This document shows positions 1 to 7,214 of a DNA stretch of 64,000 nucleotides, one piece after another (within the stretch, counting starts at the first letter, position 1; each line of letters begins with the position of its first letter). Both the position numbers and the translations under genes were made by a program. Location of the stretch: contig NZ_JAOWLA010000004.1 of assembly GCF_025751575.1 (NCBI RefSeq), positions 124,001 to 188,000 of the forward strand. Reading direction: 5' to 3'. This DNA comes from Albidovulum sediminicola. Lineage in GTDB: Bacteria; Pseudomonadota; Alphaproteobacteria; Rhodobacterales; Rhodobacteraceae. Below the pieces are notes generated by a model that did not search any database, was not told the origin of the DNA, and saw nothing but the letters and a program-made list of their open reading frames with translations.

Positions 1-28
1 CCGGTCCGGACCGCAACGGGGAGCCGCA

Positions 29-487
29 ATGAAGGGTCTGAAGAAGCAGCGCCGCATCCAGATCATCGTCCTGGCCGTTCTGGCCATGGCGGGGGCGCTG
101 GCCGCATTCAAGTTCGCGATGCCGGACGCGCTCCAGTATTTCCGCTCTCCGACCGAGGTGATCGCGAGCCCGCCCTCGGCGTCGGAGACGTTCCGCATCG
201 GCGGGCTGGTCGAGGACGGCAGCCTGGTCCGCGGCGAGGGGGCGGAGATCACGTTCCGCGTGACGGACGGCAACGGCGTGGTGCCGGTCAGCTATACCGG
301 CCTTCTCCCCGACCTGTTCGGCGAGGGCGAGGGCGTGGTGGCGACCGGCAAGCTTGTCGGCGGGACCTTCGAGGCGAACGAGATCCTGGCCAAGCACGAC
401 GAAACCTACATGCCCAAGGAAGTCATCGACGCGCTCAAGGAACAGGGCGTCTATGTCGAACCGGACGCTGGCGCAGCGACGAATTAA
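29..487 (+). CDS. ccmE: Cytochrome c maturation protein CcmE (haem chaperone)
   Basis: This 152-residue protein is the periplasmic haem chaperone of the system I cytochrome c maturation pathway. It binds haem covalently and passes it from CcmC/D to the CcmF/H ligase. An N-terminal positively charged stretch is followed by one membrane anchor at about residues 12-28, then a small OB-fold beta domain. The haem-attachment motif HxxxY is visible as AKHDETYMP near residues 121-129, with the His as the covalent ligand. The length is normal for the family. The start is an ATG preceded by a GGGGAG ribosome binding site at 19-24. Other ccm genes are not adjacent, which is common in alphaproteobacteria where ccmE is separated from ccmABCDG. 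Confidence 0.95.
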   Translation: MKGLKKQRRIQIIVLAVLAMAGALAAFKFAMPDALQYFRSPTEVIASPPSASETFRIGGLVEDGSLVRGEGAEITFRVTDGNGVVPVSYTGLLPDLFGEGEGVVATGKLVGGTFEANEILAKHDETYMPKEVIDALKEQGVYVEPDAGAATN

Positions 488-533
488 CGAATTCTGAGGA
501 CCCTTCCCGGACGCGCCAGCCCCGGGAGGTTCC

Positions 534-1145
534 ATGCCCAGCGTCGAAGACATTGCCCGAGAGATTGCCGCCCGCGAGGGAGGCTATGTGAACGACCCGG
601 ACGATCCGGGCGGCGCCACCAATCACGGCGTCACGCTGGCCACGATGCGCAGGCTCGGCATCGACCTGGATGGCGACGGGCGGGTGGGGGCCTCTGACGT
701 CAAGCGCCTGACGCGGGCGCGGGCCGAACAGATCTTTGTCGAGGAGTATTTCCGCAAGCCCGGGCTCGGCCTTTTGCCGCAGGCCGTGCAGGCCAGCGTC
801 TTCGACATGTATGTGAACGCGGGGGCAGAGGCCGTGCGCCTGCTCCAGCGGCTCTTGAACGACATGGGCTATGCGGTTGCGGTGGACGGGGTCATCGGGC
901 CGCAGACGGTGGCGGCGGCCATCGCGGCGGCAGAGCGCGCGCCGGATCTTTTCGCCGACGCCTACGGGATCGCCCGGCGCGACTATTACTACGCGCTCGC
1001 TGACCGCAGGCCTGCCAGCCGCAAGTTCGCCCGCCGCCGCGACGGCGGAAAGGGCGGCTGGATTCTCAGGGCCGAGGAATTCATCTCCCCCCGCTTTCAC
1101 CTCAGCGCGGCAGAGCATCGGGAAAGGATCGCGGCATGGGCCTGA
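534..1145 (+). CDS. GTA-type endolysin, glycoside hydrolase 108 family
   Basis: This 203-residue protein is a predicted peptidoglycan-cleaving N-acetylmuramidase. The N-terminal half carries the GH108 signature EGGYVNDPDDPGGATNHGVT at about residues 15-34, with the catalytic Glu in EGGY. The C-terminal half resembles the peptidoglycan-binding part of the family (DGVIGPQT near residue 120). There is no signal peptide, as expected for a holin-dependent lysin. A GGGAGG ribosome binding site at 524-529 fits the ATG at 534. The gene overlaps the following holin gene by 10 bases, so the two form a lysis cassette. From memory, Rhodobacter capsulatus has the same pair (rcc00555/rcc00556) outside the main GTA cluster, used to release the gene transfer agent. 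No phage structural genes lie nearby, so a prophage remnant is less likely. Confidence 0.88.
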   Translation: MPSVEDIAREIAAREGGYVNDPDDPGGATNHGVTLATMRRLGIDLDGDGRVGASDVKRLTRARAEQIFVEEYFRKPGLGLLPQAVQASVFDMYVNAGAEAVRLLQRLLNDMGYAVAVDGVIGPQTVAAAIAAAERAPDLFADAYGIARRDYYYALADRRPASRKFARRRDGGKGGWILRAEEFISPRFHLSAAEHRERIAAWA

Positions 1146-1639
1146 TCTCTCGCATCTTCGGGGCGCCGACGGCGACCACGGCGCTGGGGCAGGCGGTCGT
1201 GGAGGTCGCGGGCGCCTTCACCCCCAACGCCACCCGCCGGTTGGAGACCGCACAGGCCGCCTACCTGGCCGCGCTGGACGAATTCGGGGCGGAGTTCCAG
1301 TACCTCAGGCCCGGGCGCTTCGACCGGTTGGTCAACGGCCTGAACCGGCTGCCCCGGCCGATGCTGGCCTTCGGAACGCTTGGCCTTTTCATCTACGCGA
1401 TGATCGACCCGGTCCATTTCGCCCAGCGGATGGTCGGGCTGAACTACGTCCCCGAGCCGCTCTGGTGGCTGTTGGCGGCCATCGTCGGGTTCTACTTTGG
1501 TGCACGCGAGGCGCATTATTTCCGCACCCGGGCAGACGCGCTGCCCGCCAGCGAGGGCCAGCCCGTTGCGACCGCGCCCGCCCCTGCCCGCAATCCCGCG
1601 CTTGAGGAATGGCGGCACGCGCGGGGGCGCGACCGCTAG
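1136..1639 (+). CDS. Three-TM holin of the gene-transfer-agent release type
   Basis: This 167-residue protein looks like the holin family named for GTA release (GTA_holin_3TM). It would form the inner-membrane lesion that lets the adjacent endolysin reach the cell wall. Hydrophobic segments are visible at about residues 76-92 (MLAFGTLGLFIYAMI) and 108-124 (LWWLLAAIVGFYFGA), with a weaker amphipathic stretch near the N-terminus. The tail is rich in Ala and Pro and probably cytoplasmic. The start codon lies inside the end of the endolysin gene, giving a 10-base overlap and probable translational coupling. Having one holin and one lysin, but no head, tail or integrase genes, favours a domesticated GTA lysis cassette over a prophage. 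Confidence 0.85.
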   Translation: MGLISRIFGAPTATTALGQAVVEVAGAFTPNATRRLETAQAAYLAALDEFGAEFQYLRPGRFDRLVNGLNRLPRPMLAFGTLGLFIYAMIDPVHFAQRMVGLNYVPEPLWWLLAAIVGFYFGAREAHYFRTRADALPASEGQPVATAPAPARNPALEEWRHARGRDR

Positions 1640-1681
1640 CGCCGGTTGCATGGCGCCGGATTATCGCAGTAGCTTCCGGCC

Positions 1682-2263
1682 ATGTCTTTCAGATTGTTGA
1701 TTCTCTTCTTCTCCGTCGCCGCGTTCGCCGGTTCCGTGCTTTGGGTCGGACCGGCCGTCAAGACCGCGACGCTCGTTCCGATGGGCCTGGTCCTTGTTGC
1801 CCTGATCTGGGTGGTCGCGGGTCTCTTTACACCACGGCGGGACTGGATCCTGGTCGACGGATCGAACGTGCTTTACTGGCGCAATGACACGCCCGATCTC
1901 GCCACCGTGCGGCTGGTGGTGGGGGAACTGCTGCGCCGGGATCTGACGCCGGTCGTCTGGTTCGACGCGAATGCGGGCTATCTGGTGGCCGGGCGCTACC
2001 TTGGGCCGGGGGCGCTTGCGCGGCAGCTAGGCATTCCCGCCGCGCAGGTCTTCGTGGCGCCGAAGGGCACTCCGGCCGACCCTTTGATTCTTGAGGGTGC
2101 GCAGGCCCTCTCCGCCCGGATCGTGACCAATGATCGATACCGTGACTGGTCCGACGCGTTTCCCGCGCTCGGCCTTCCGGAGGTTCTGGTGCGCGGCCAG
2201 ATCCGCGACGGCAAGGCGATCCTCACCCCGGTCGGGACCCAGGCCGCGCGCGTCAGCGCCTAG
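1682..2263 (+). CDS. Membrane-anchored NYN (Zc3h12a-like) ribonuclease domain protein
   Basis: The 193-residue product has two N-terminal hydrophobic helices (about residues 3-22 and 28-48). A cytoplasmic PIN/NYN-like nuclease domain follows, of the type found in eukaryotic Zc3h12a/Regnase. The acidic metal-binding residues are recognisable in WILVDGSNVL (about 56-65), VVWFDANAGY (about 90-99) and VTNDRYRDWSD (about 145-155). I infer RNase activity from the fold; the substrate is unknown. The stop codon overlaps the convergent mazG stop by three bases (shared CTAG), so the two transcripts overlap at their 3' ends. Rhodobacterales genomes often annotate this protein as hypothetical. Confidence 0.75.
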   Translation: MSFRLLILFFSVAAFAGSVLWVGPAVKTATLVPMGLVLVALIWVVAGLFTPRRDWILVDGSNVLYWRNDTPDLATVRLVVGELLRRDLTPVVWFDANAGYLVAGRYLGPGALARQLGIPAAQVFVAPKGTPADPLILEGAQALSARIVTNDRYRDWSDAFPALGLPEVLVRGQIRDGKAILTPVGTQAARVSA

Positions 2264-3093
2264 GCCCCGGCTTTTTCCAGCGCCTTTGCCGCGTCCCAAA
2301 GCGCGTCCATCTCTGCCAGGTTGCTTTCTTCGGGACGTTTCCCGCGTTCGGCCAGCGCCGCCTCGATCGAACGGAAGCGGCGGGTGAACTTGGCGTTGGC
2401 GGCCCTCAGCGCCGCCTCCGGGTCGATCTTGAGGTGCCGGGCCAGGTTCGCCACGACGAACAGCAGGTCGCCGAACTCCTCGAACGTCTCGGCCTCGGTC
2501 ATCGTCTCGCGCGCTTCGACCAATTCGCGCGCCTCCTCCACGATCTTGTCCAGAACCTCATCGGTGGAGGGCCAGTCGAACCCCACCCGCGCCGCGCGGT
2601 TCTGTAGCTTGAGTGCGCGCAAAAGCGCGGGCAGCCCTAGCGCCACCCCGTCGAGCGTGCCGCGCGTGGCCCCCTCGGCCGCCCGCTCGGCCGCCTTCAC
2701 CCGTTCCCAGTCGCGCGTCTGTTGCTCCGCCGTCTTGTCACGGCTTTCGTCGCCGAAGACATGCGGATGGCGCGCGATCATCTTGTCGGAGATCGACCGG
2801 ACCACGTCGCCGAAGGCGAAATGACCCGCCTCATCCGCCATCTGAGCATGGTAGACGGCCTGCAACAGGAGGTCGCCCAACTCTCCCTTCAACTCGCCCC
2901 AGGCTTGCCGCTCGATCGCGTCGGCGACCTCATAGGCTTCCTCGATGGTGTAGGGGGCGATGGTGGCGAAGTCCTGTTCGATGTCCCAGGGGCAGCCGGT
3001 TTCGGGGTCGCGCAGGCGGCGCATGATCTCCAGCAGGCGCGGCAGCCCGCCTTCGGGGTCGAGGCAGAGGCGCTGGCTCTCTTCAGGGCTCAT
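2260..3093 (-). CDS. mazG: Nucleoside triphosphate pyrophosphohydrolase MazG
   Basis: This all-alpha NTP pyrophosphatase (277 residues) hydrolyses canonical and aberrant NTPs to NMP and PPi. It has the two-domain architecture of full-length MazG. The first domain shows the hallmark GCPWD near residue 33, EEAYEV (about 52-57) and ELGDLLLQ (about 70-77), which supply the metal-binding EExxE..ExxD residues. The second domain has EEARELVEA and EFGDLLFVVANLAR (about 205-220). The length matches the E. coli type (263 residues). It is divergent from the M20 hydrolase gene, with about 60 bases between their start codons, and convergent with the NYN nuclease gene. No toxin-antitoxin partner is present, so a housekeeping role is the best reading. 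Confidence 0.93.
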   Translation of the reverse strand: MSPEESQRLCLDPEGGLPRLLEIMRRLRDPETGCPWDIEQDFATIAPYTIEEAYEVADAIERQAWGELKGELGDLLLQAVYHAQMADEAGHFAFGDVVRSISDKMIARHPHVFGDESRDKTAEQQTRDWERVKAAERAAEGATRGTLDGVALGLPALLRALKLQNRAARVGFDWPSTDEVLDKIVEEARELVEARETMTEAETFEEFGDLLFVVANLARHLKIDPEAALRAANAKFTRRFRSIEAALAERGKRPEESNLAEMDALWDAAKALEKAGA

Positions 3094-3153
3094 GGTCTTC
3101 CTTTCCTGGCACGAAGGCGGTTAGTCTCGGGGCGACCCTTGCCGGAGGCGATC

Positions 3154-4317
3154 ATGCCCGTTTTGAACAGTATCGCGGAAATGGAAGCGGAGATGAAGGG
3201 ATGGCGGCGGTATCTGCATGCCCATCCCGAACTCGGGCTCGACTGTCACGGGACGGCGGCCTTCGTGGCCGAGCGCCTGCGCGACTTCGGCGTGGATGAG
3301 ATCCACGAAGGCGTTGGCCGCTCTGGCGTCGTCGGGCTGATCCGGGGACGAGACGCCGGGCCGACGATCGGGCTGCGCGCCGATATGGACGCGCTGCCGA
3401 TGACCGAGACGACCGCGGCGCCCCATGCCTCGACTGTCGCGGGGCGAATGCATGCCTGCGGGCATGACGGGCATACAACGATGCTCTTGGGCGCCGCGAA
3501 GTACCTTGCGGGCACGCGCAACTTCGCGGGAACCGTCGCGCTCGTCTTCCAGCCGGGCGAGGAGACGGGCGAGGGCGGGCCGGCGATGCTGGCCGACGGG
3601 CTGATGGACCGTTTCGGGATCACGCAGATCTATGCGCTCCACACCTCGCCCAAGCACGATCTCGGTTGTTTCGTGACCCGGTCTGGCCCCTTCATGGCGG
3701 CGGTTTCGGACTTCGATATCCGCATCCGGGGCCGGGGCGGGCATGGCGCGCGCCCCGAGGAAACCCGCGATCCGGTGGCGGCGGCGCTGACGATTGGCAA
3801 CGCGCTCAACACAATCCTCGCCCGCAATACGGCGGCGAACGACCAGCTCGTGCTCTCGATCACGCAGATCCACGCGGGCAGCGCCCATAACGTCATCCCG
3901 GCCGAGGCCTATATCGGCGGCACGATCCGCAGCTACCGGCCCGAGATCCAGGACCTGGCCAAGCGCCGCCTGCGGGAGATCTGCGAGGGCTGCGCCGCCG
4001 CCATGGGCGTGACCGTCGAGATCGGCGGCCAGATCGACCTGGCGCCAACGGTGAACGACCCCAAGGCTACGCGCTTCGCCATCTCGGTCGCGCGGGAGGT
4101 GTCGGGTGCTGATCGGGTCGAAGGCGACTATCCGCCCCTGATGGGTTCGGAGGATTTCGGCGCGATGCTGGCCGAACGGCCCGGCGCGATGCTGTTTCTG
4201 GGACAGGGCGTTGGCCCCAGCGTGCATGAGACGGACTTCGACTTCAACGACGCCGCGGCCCCGATCGGGGCGAGCTACCTCGCGCGGCTGGTCGAGCGGG
4301 CCTTGAACGGCGGCTGA
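3154..4317 (+). CDS. M20 family amidohydrolase (hippurate hydrolase-like), copy 1
   Basis: This 387-residue metal-dependent amidohydrolase of the M20D group resembles hippuricase, N-acyl-amino-acid hydrolases and IAA-conjugate hydrolases. Metal-binding motifs are HACGHDGHTTMLLGAA (about residues 101-116), QPGEE (about 134-138) and the C-terminal MGSEDFG (about 329-335). GGHGARPEE marks the lid/dimerisation domain insertion. I chose ATG 3154 because GGAGG at 3144-3148 precedes it by 5 bases and the paralogue begins with the same MPVLN. The longer open frame upstream runs through antisense mazG sequence and is not real. The gene is followed directly by a paralogue with the same layout. The substrate cannot be told from the sequence. 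Confidence 0.9.
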   Translation: MPVLNSIAEMEAEMKGWRRYLHAHPELGLDCHGTAAFVAERLRDFGVDEIHEGVGRSGVVGLIRGRDAGPTIGLRADMDALPMTETTAAPHASTVAGRMHACGHDGHTTMLLGAAKYLAGTRNFAGTVALVFQPGEETGEGGPAMLADGLMDRFGITQIYALHTSPKHDLGCFVTRSGPFMAAVSDFDIRIRGRGGHGARPEETRDPVAAALTIGNALNTILARNTAANDQLVLSITQIHAGSAHNVIPAEAYIGGTIRSYRPEIQDLAKRRLREICEGCAAAMGVTVEIGGQIDLAPTVNDPKATRFAISVAREVSGADRVEGDYPPLMGSEDFGAMLAERPGAMLFLGQGVGPSVHETDFDFNDAAAPIGASYLARLVERALNGG

Positions 4318-4397
4318 CGCAGGGGCAGGTCCCGCGACCCCATTGCGCCCGGCGCGCCGGGGTGGGATTGTCTGTGAGTCCTGAACATGAGGTTCCC

Positions 4398-5558
4398 ATG
4401 CCGGTCCTGAACCGTATCGCCGACTATGCGCCCCAGATGCGCGAATGGCGCCGCTGGCTGCACCAGCACCCCGAGCTTGAATTCGACTGCCACGAAACCG
4501 CGGCCTTCGTCGCCGCGCGGCTGCGTGAATTCGGCGTGGACGAGATTCACGAAGGGATCGCCAAGACCGGCCTTGTCGCGATCATCGACGGCCAGGGCGA
4601 GGGGCCGACCATCGGGCTGCGCGCCGACATGGACGCGCTCCCGATCGAAGAGGCGACGGGGCTGGAACACGCCTCGACCGTCGCGGGCCGGATGCATGCC
4701 TGCGGCCATGACGGGCATACCACGATGCTTCTGGGCGCCGCGAAATACCTCGCGGAGACGCGCAACTTCCGGGGCCGCGTGGCGCTGATCTTCCAGCCCG
4801 CCGAGGAAGAGGGCGGCGGCGGCGATGTCATGGTGCGTGAAGGCATGCTCGACCGCTTCGGCATCGGCGAGGTCTATGCGCTCCACAACACGCCGCAGGT
4901 GCCGCTTGGGCGGTTCGTTACCACGCCGGGGCCGATCATGGCGGCCGTGGACACGCTGCGCGTCGATCTGAAGGGGCGGGGCGGGCACGGGGCCTATCCA
5001 CATGACTGCATCGACCCGATCGCGGCGGCGGTGGGCATGATTTCCGCGCTCCAGACCATTGTCAGCCGCAACACCAACCCGCTGGCCGAGATCGTGATCT
5101 CCGTCACCCAGATCCATGCCGGGACGGCCTCGAACATCATCCCCGAGGAGGCCTGGTTCGGGGCGACAATCCGGACCTTCGACCCGGACGTGCGCAAGGC
5201 GACCAAGGCGCGGATCGAACAGGTGGTGGCAGGCCATGCCGCGGCCTACGAGGTGGAGGCCGTGATCGACTACGACTGGGGTTATCCCGCCACGGTCAAC
5301 GATGCCGATCGCACCGCCTTTGCCGTGCGCGTGGCCGAGGAAGTCGCGGGTGCGGCGGGCGTGGTCGCTGACGCGGGCCGCGAGATGGGGGCGGAGGATT
5401 TCTCCTACCTGCTGGAAAAGCGGCCCGGTTGCTACCTGTTCCTTGGACAGGGAGAGGGGGCAGGGCTCCACCACCCGAAATACGACTTCAACGACGAGGC
5501 CGCGCCCTTCGGTGCCAGCTTCTTCGCCCGCCTCGTCGAGCGCGCCCAGCCGTTGTGA
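4398..5558 (+). CDS. M20 family amidohydrolase (hippurate hydrolase-like), copy 2
   Basis: This 386-residue paralogue of the preceding gene arose by tandem duplication. The N-termini are nearly superimposable (MPVLNRIAD against MPVLNSIAE; HEIHEG-type segments; HACGHDGHTTMLLGAAKYL in both). Metal-binding motifs are HACGHDGHTT (about 101-110), QPAEEEGGGG (about 134-143) and MGAEDFSY (about 331-338). ATG 4398 is preceded by GAGG at 4389-4392. Divergence is strongest in the substrate-facing lid domain, for example GGHGAYPHDCIDP against GGHGARPEETRDP, suggesting related but different N-acyl or amide substrates. Both genes probably share the promoter upstream of 3154. Two GC-rich hairpins follow at 5568-5628. 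Confidence 0.9.
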   Translation: MPVLNRIADYAPQMREWRRWLHQHPELEFDCHETAAFVAARLREFGVDEIHEGIAKTGLVAIIDGQGEGPTIGLRADMDALPIEEATGLEHASTVAGRMHACGHDGHTTMLLGAAKYLAETRNFRGRVALIFQPAEEEGGGGDVMVREGMLDRFGIGEVYALHNTPQVPLGRFVTTPGPIMAAVDTLRVDLKGRGGHGAYPHDCIDPIAAAVGMISALQTIVSRNTNPLAEIVISVTQIHAGTASNIIPEEAWFGATIRTFDPDVRKATKARIEQVVAGHAAAYEVEAVIDYDWGYPATVNDADRTAFAVRVAEEVAGAAGVVADAGREMGAEDFSYLLEKRPGCYLFLGQGEGAGLHHPKYDFNDEAAPFGASFFARLVERAQPL

Positions 5559-5567
5559 CCCAGCGGC

Positions 5568-5628
5568 GCGCGGCCCTTCCGGGGCCGCGCAAGGCATCTC
5601 TCGCCGCGCCTGCCGGGGCAGGCGCGGC
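5568..5628 (+). terminator. Tandem GC-rich hairpins downstream of the M20 pair
   Basis: Two strong inverted repeats follow the stop codon of the second M20 gene. The first is GCGCGGCCC (5568-5576) pairing with 5582-5590. The second is a 12-base arm GCCGCGCCTGCC (5603-5614) pairing with 5617-5628. Neither is followed by a clear T run, so intrinsic termination is plausible but not certain. They could also stabilise the 3' end of the mRNA. Confidence 0.5.
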
Positions 5629-5638
5629 TCGGGCCTTT

Positions 5639-5667
5639 GCCTCCGGCGGGGGTATTTCGCAATGAAG
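5639..5667 (+). repeat. Dispersed intergenic repeat, copy A
   Basis: The sequence GCCTCCGGCGGGGGTATTT (5639-5657) followed by CGCAATGAAG matches two other intergenic sites in this window (10161-10190 and 25822-25861, both in the opposite orientation). All copies lie outside genes and near gene ends. From memory, motifs of this form are abundant between genes in Rhodobacteraceae. The function is unknown. Confidence 0.55.
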
Positions 5668-5746
5668 AACGGCGGTTAGGCCGTTTCTTCGCGAACTCAA
5701 CACTTCTTTTTTCCGTTTCCGGCCGCGTCGAACGGGGTGTGCCTTG

Positions 5747-5758
5747 TTTTGATCAAAA
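5747..5758. promoter_or_regulatory. Candidate operator TTTTGATCAAAA upstream of the aminotransferase
   Basis: This is a perfect 12-base palindrome, TTTTGATCAAAA, in a GC-rich background. It lies directly upstream of a plausible -35 hexamer (TTGAGA 5762-5767). The same core TTTGATCAAA occurs at 8628-8637, again just before a -35-like TTGACA, in front of the agmatinase gene. The shared position suggests a common regulator of the polyamine genes. Confidence 0.6.
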
Positions 5759-5761
5759 GGC

Positions 5762-5789
5762 TTGAGATTCCGGCCCCAATCGGTATTCT
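5762..5789 (+). promoter_or_regulatory. Candidate sigma-70 promoter of the aminotransferase gene
   Basis: TTGAGA (5762-5767) and TATTCT (5784-5789) are separated by 16 bases and lie 25-52 bases before the ATG at 5814. The palindrome at 5747-5758 abuts the -35 element on its upstream side. Confidence 0.45.
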
Positions 5790-5813
5790 GTTCATATTGA
5801 CTGGAGATTCAAA

Positions 5814-7214
5814 ATGACACATGCCGCGCACAGCCTCGCCAACGAAGCGCTTTGGGAAAAGGACCGGGCCCATGCGGTCCATCCCTGGACCAACTTCGGA
5901 CCGTTCGAGCGACAAGGCTCTCTGATCGTCACGAAGGGGGAGGGCTGTTACCTTTGGGACGCGGATGGTCGGCGCTACTTCGACGCGGTCGGCGGCATGT
6001 GGTGCACGAACATCGGTCTTGGCCGGCGCGAGATGGCCGATGCCATCGCCGAGCAGGCCATGCGGTTGGGGTATTCGAACTACTTCGTGGATATTGGCAA
6101 TGATGCTGCGGCGCTTCTGGCGGCGCGGTTGGCGGAACTGGCGCCGGGCGACCTGAACCGCGTCCACTTCACCACCGGCGGCTCGACCGCGGTCGATACC
6201 GCGGTGCGCATGGTGTCCTATTACCACCATGTTCGCGGCAACCCGGACAAAACCCACATCGTTTCGCGCGATGCCTCATATCACGGGTCCACCTACCTGA
6301 CGATCTCGGTCGGCAAGCGGGCGGGCGACCGGATCGAGGAGTTCCGCTACAAGGAGGAGGGGATTCATCACCTGTCGAGCCCCAACCTTTACCGCCGTCC
6401 CGAGGGGATGAGCGAGGACGCGTTCTGCGATGCGCTCGTGGCGGAGTTCGAGGACCTGATCGCGCGCGTCGGGGCCGAACGGATCGGCGGATTCATCGCC
6501 GAGCCGATCCAGGCCTCGGGCGGGATTGTCATTCCGCCCAAGGGCTATCTGAAGCGCATGTGGGAGGTCTGCCAGCGTCACGACATCCTCTTCATCGCCG
6601 ACGAGGTGGTGACGGCCTTCGGGCGCATCGGGCACTGGTTCGCTTCGCAGGATGAATTCGGCATCGTGCCGGACATGATCACCTGCGCCAAGGGGCTGAC
6701 CTCGGGCTATGTGCCGTTGGGGGCGCTCATCTTCTCGGACCGGATCTGGGACACGATGGCGGAGGGCGGGCATCGCTGGTTCTCGACCGGGTTCACCTAT
6801 TCCGGGCATCCCGTGGCTTGCCGCGCGGCGCTCAAGAACATCGAGATCATCGAGCGCGAGGGGCTTCTGGCCCAGGCGGCGCGGGTCGGCGGCTATTTCG
6901 AGGCGCAGCTGGCGACGCTGGCGGATCTGCCGTTGGTCGGCAATGTCCGCGGCCGCAAGCTGATGGCTTGCGTCGAAAGCGTTGCGAACCGCGAGACGAA
7001 GGAACCGCTGCCCGACGAGGTGGGGGAGAGCAAGCGCATCTCGAACGCCTGCGAGGCGATGGGGCTGATGGTGCGGCCCATGGGGCATCTGAACGTCATG
7101 TCGCCGCCCCTCGTCATCACCGAGGGGCAGGCGGATTTCGTTGTCCAGACGCTGCGCAAGGCGATCGTCGATGTCACCGACCAGCTTGTCCGAGAGGGGA
7201 TCAGGATCGCCTAG
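5814..7214 (+). CDS. Class III PLP-dependent aminotransferase (polyamine/omega-amino acid:pyruvate type)
   Basis: This 466-residue fold-type I class III aminotransferase transfers a terminal amino group from a diamine or omega-amino acid to an acceptor such as pyruvate. The PLP-binding lysine is K293 in ITCAKGLTSGYVPLGA. Asp263 in FIADEVVTAFGR contacts the pyridine nitrogen, and TTGGSTAVDTA (about 120-130) binds phosphate. The protein resembles putrescine/spermidine-pyruvate aminotransferases (SpuC type). The neighbours strengthen that reading: a PuuB-like FAD oxidase converges on it from the opposite strand, and an agmatinase follows. Its stop overlaps the oxidase stop by four bases. The promoter region carries the TTTTGATCAAAA palindrome. 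An exact substrate (putrescine, beta-alanine or taurine-like) cannot be fixed from sequence. Confidence 0.88.
   Translation: MTHAAHSLANEALWEKDRAHAVHPWTNFGPFERQGSLIVTKGEGCYLWDADGRRYFDAVGGMWCTNIGLGRREMADAIAEQAMRLGYSNYFVDIGNDAAALLAARLAELAPGDLNRVHFTTGGSTAVDTAVRMVSYYHHVRGNPDKTHIVSRDASYHGSTYLTISVGKRAGDRIEEFRYKEEGIHHLSSPNLYRRPEGMSEDAFCDALVAEFEDLIARVGAERIGGFIAEPIQASGGIVIPPKGYLKRMWEVCQRHDILFIADEVVTAFGRIGHWFASQDEFGIVPDMITCAKGLTSGYVPLGALIFSDRIWDTMAEGGHRWFSTGFTYSGHPVACRAALKNIEIIEREGLLAQAARVGGYFEAQLATLADLPLVGNVRGRKLMACVESVANRETKEPLPDEVGESKRISNACEAMGLMVRPMGHLNVMSPPLVITEGQADFVVQTLRKAIVDVTDQLVREGIRIA

Noticed and set aside
484-498. CtrA half-site TTAACGAATTCTGAG upstream of the endolysin gene
   Set aside because: Only one TTAA is present; the second half is TGAG. 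It overlaps the ccmE stop codon, so I do not call it a site.
534-1639. Remnant prophage
   Set aside because: Only a lysin and holin are present, with no integrase, capsid or att-like repeats. The GTA-release type holin makes a domesticated cassette more likely.
5747-5758. Reading the TTTTGATCAAAA palindrome as an FNR/Anr box
   Set aside because: An FNR box is TTGAT-N4-ATCAA. Here the halves abut with no spacer, so it does not fit.
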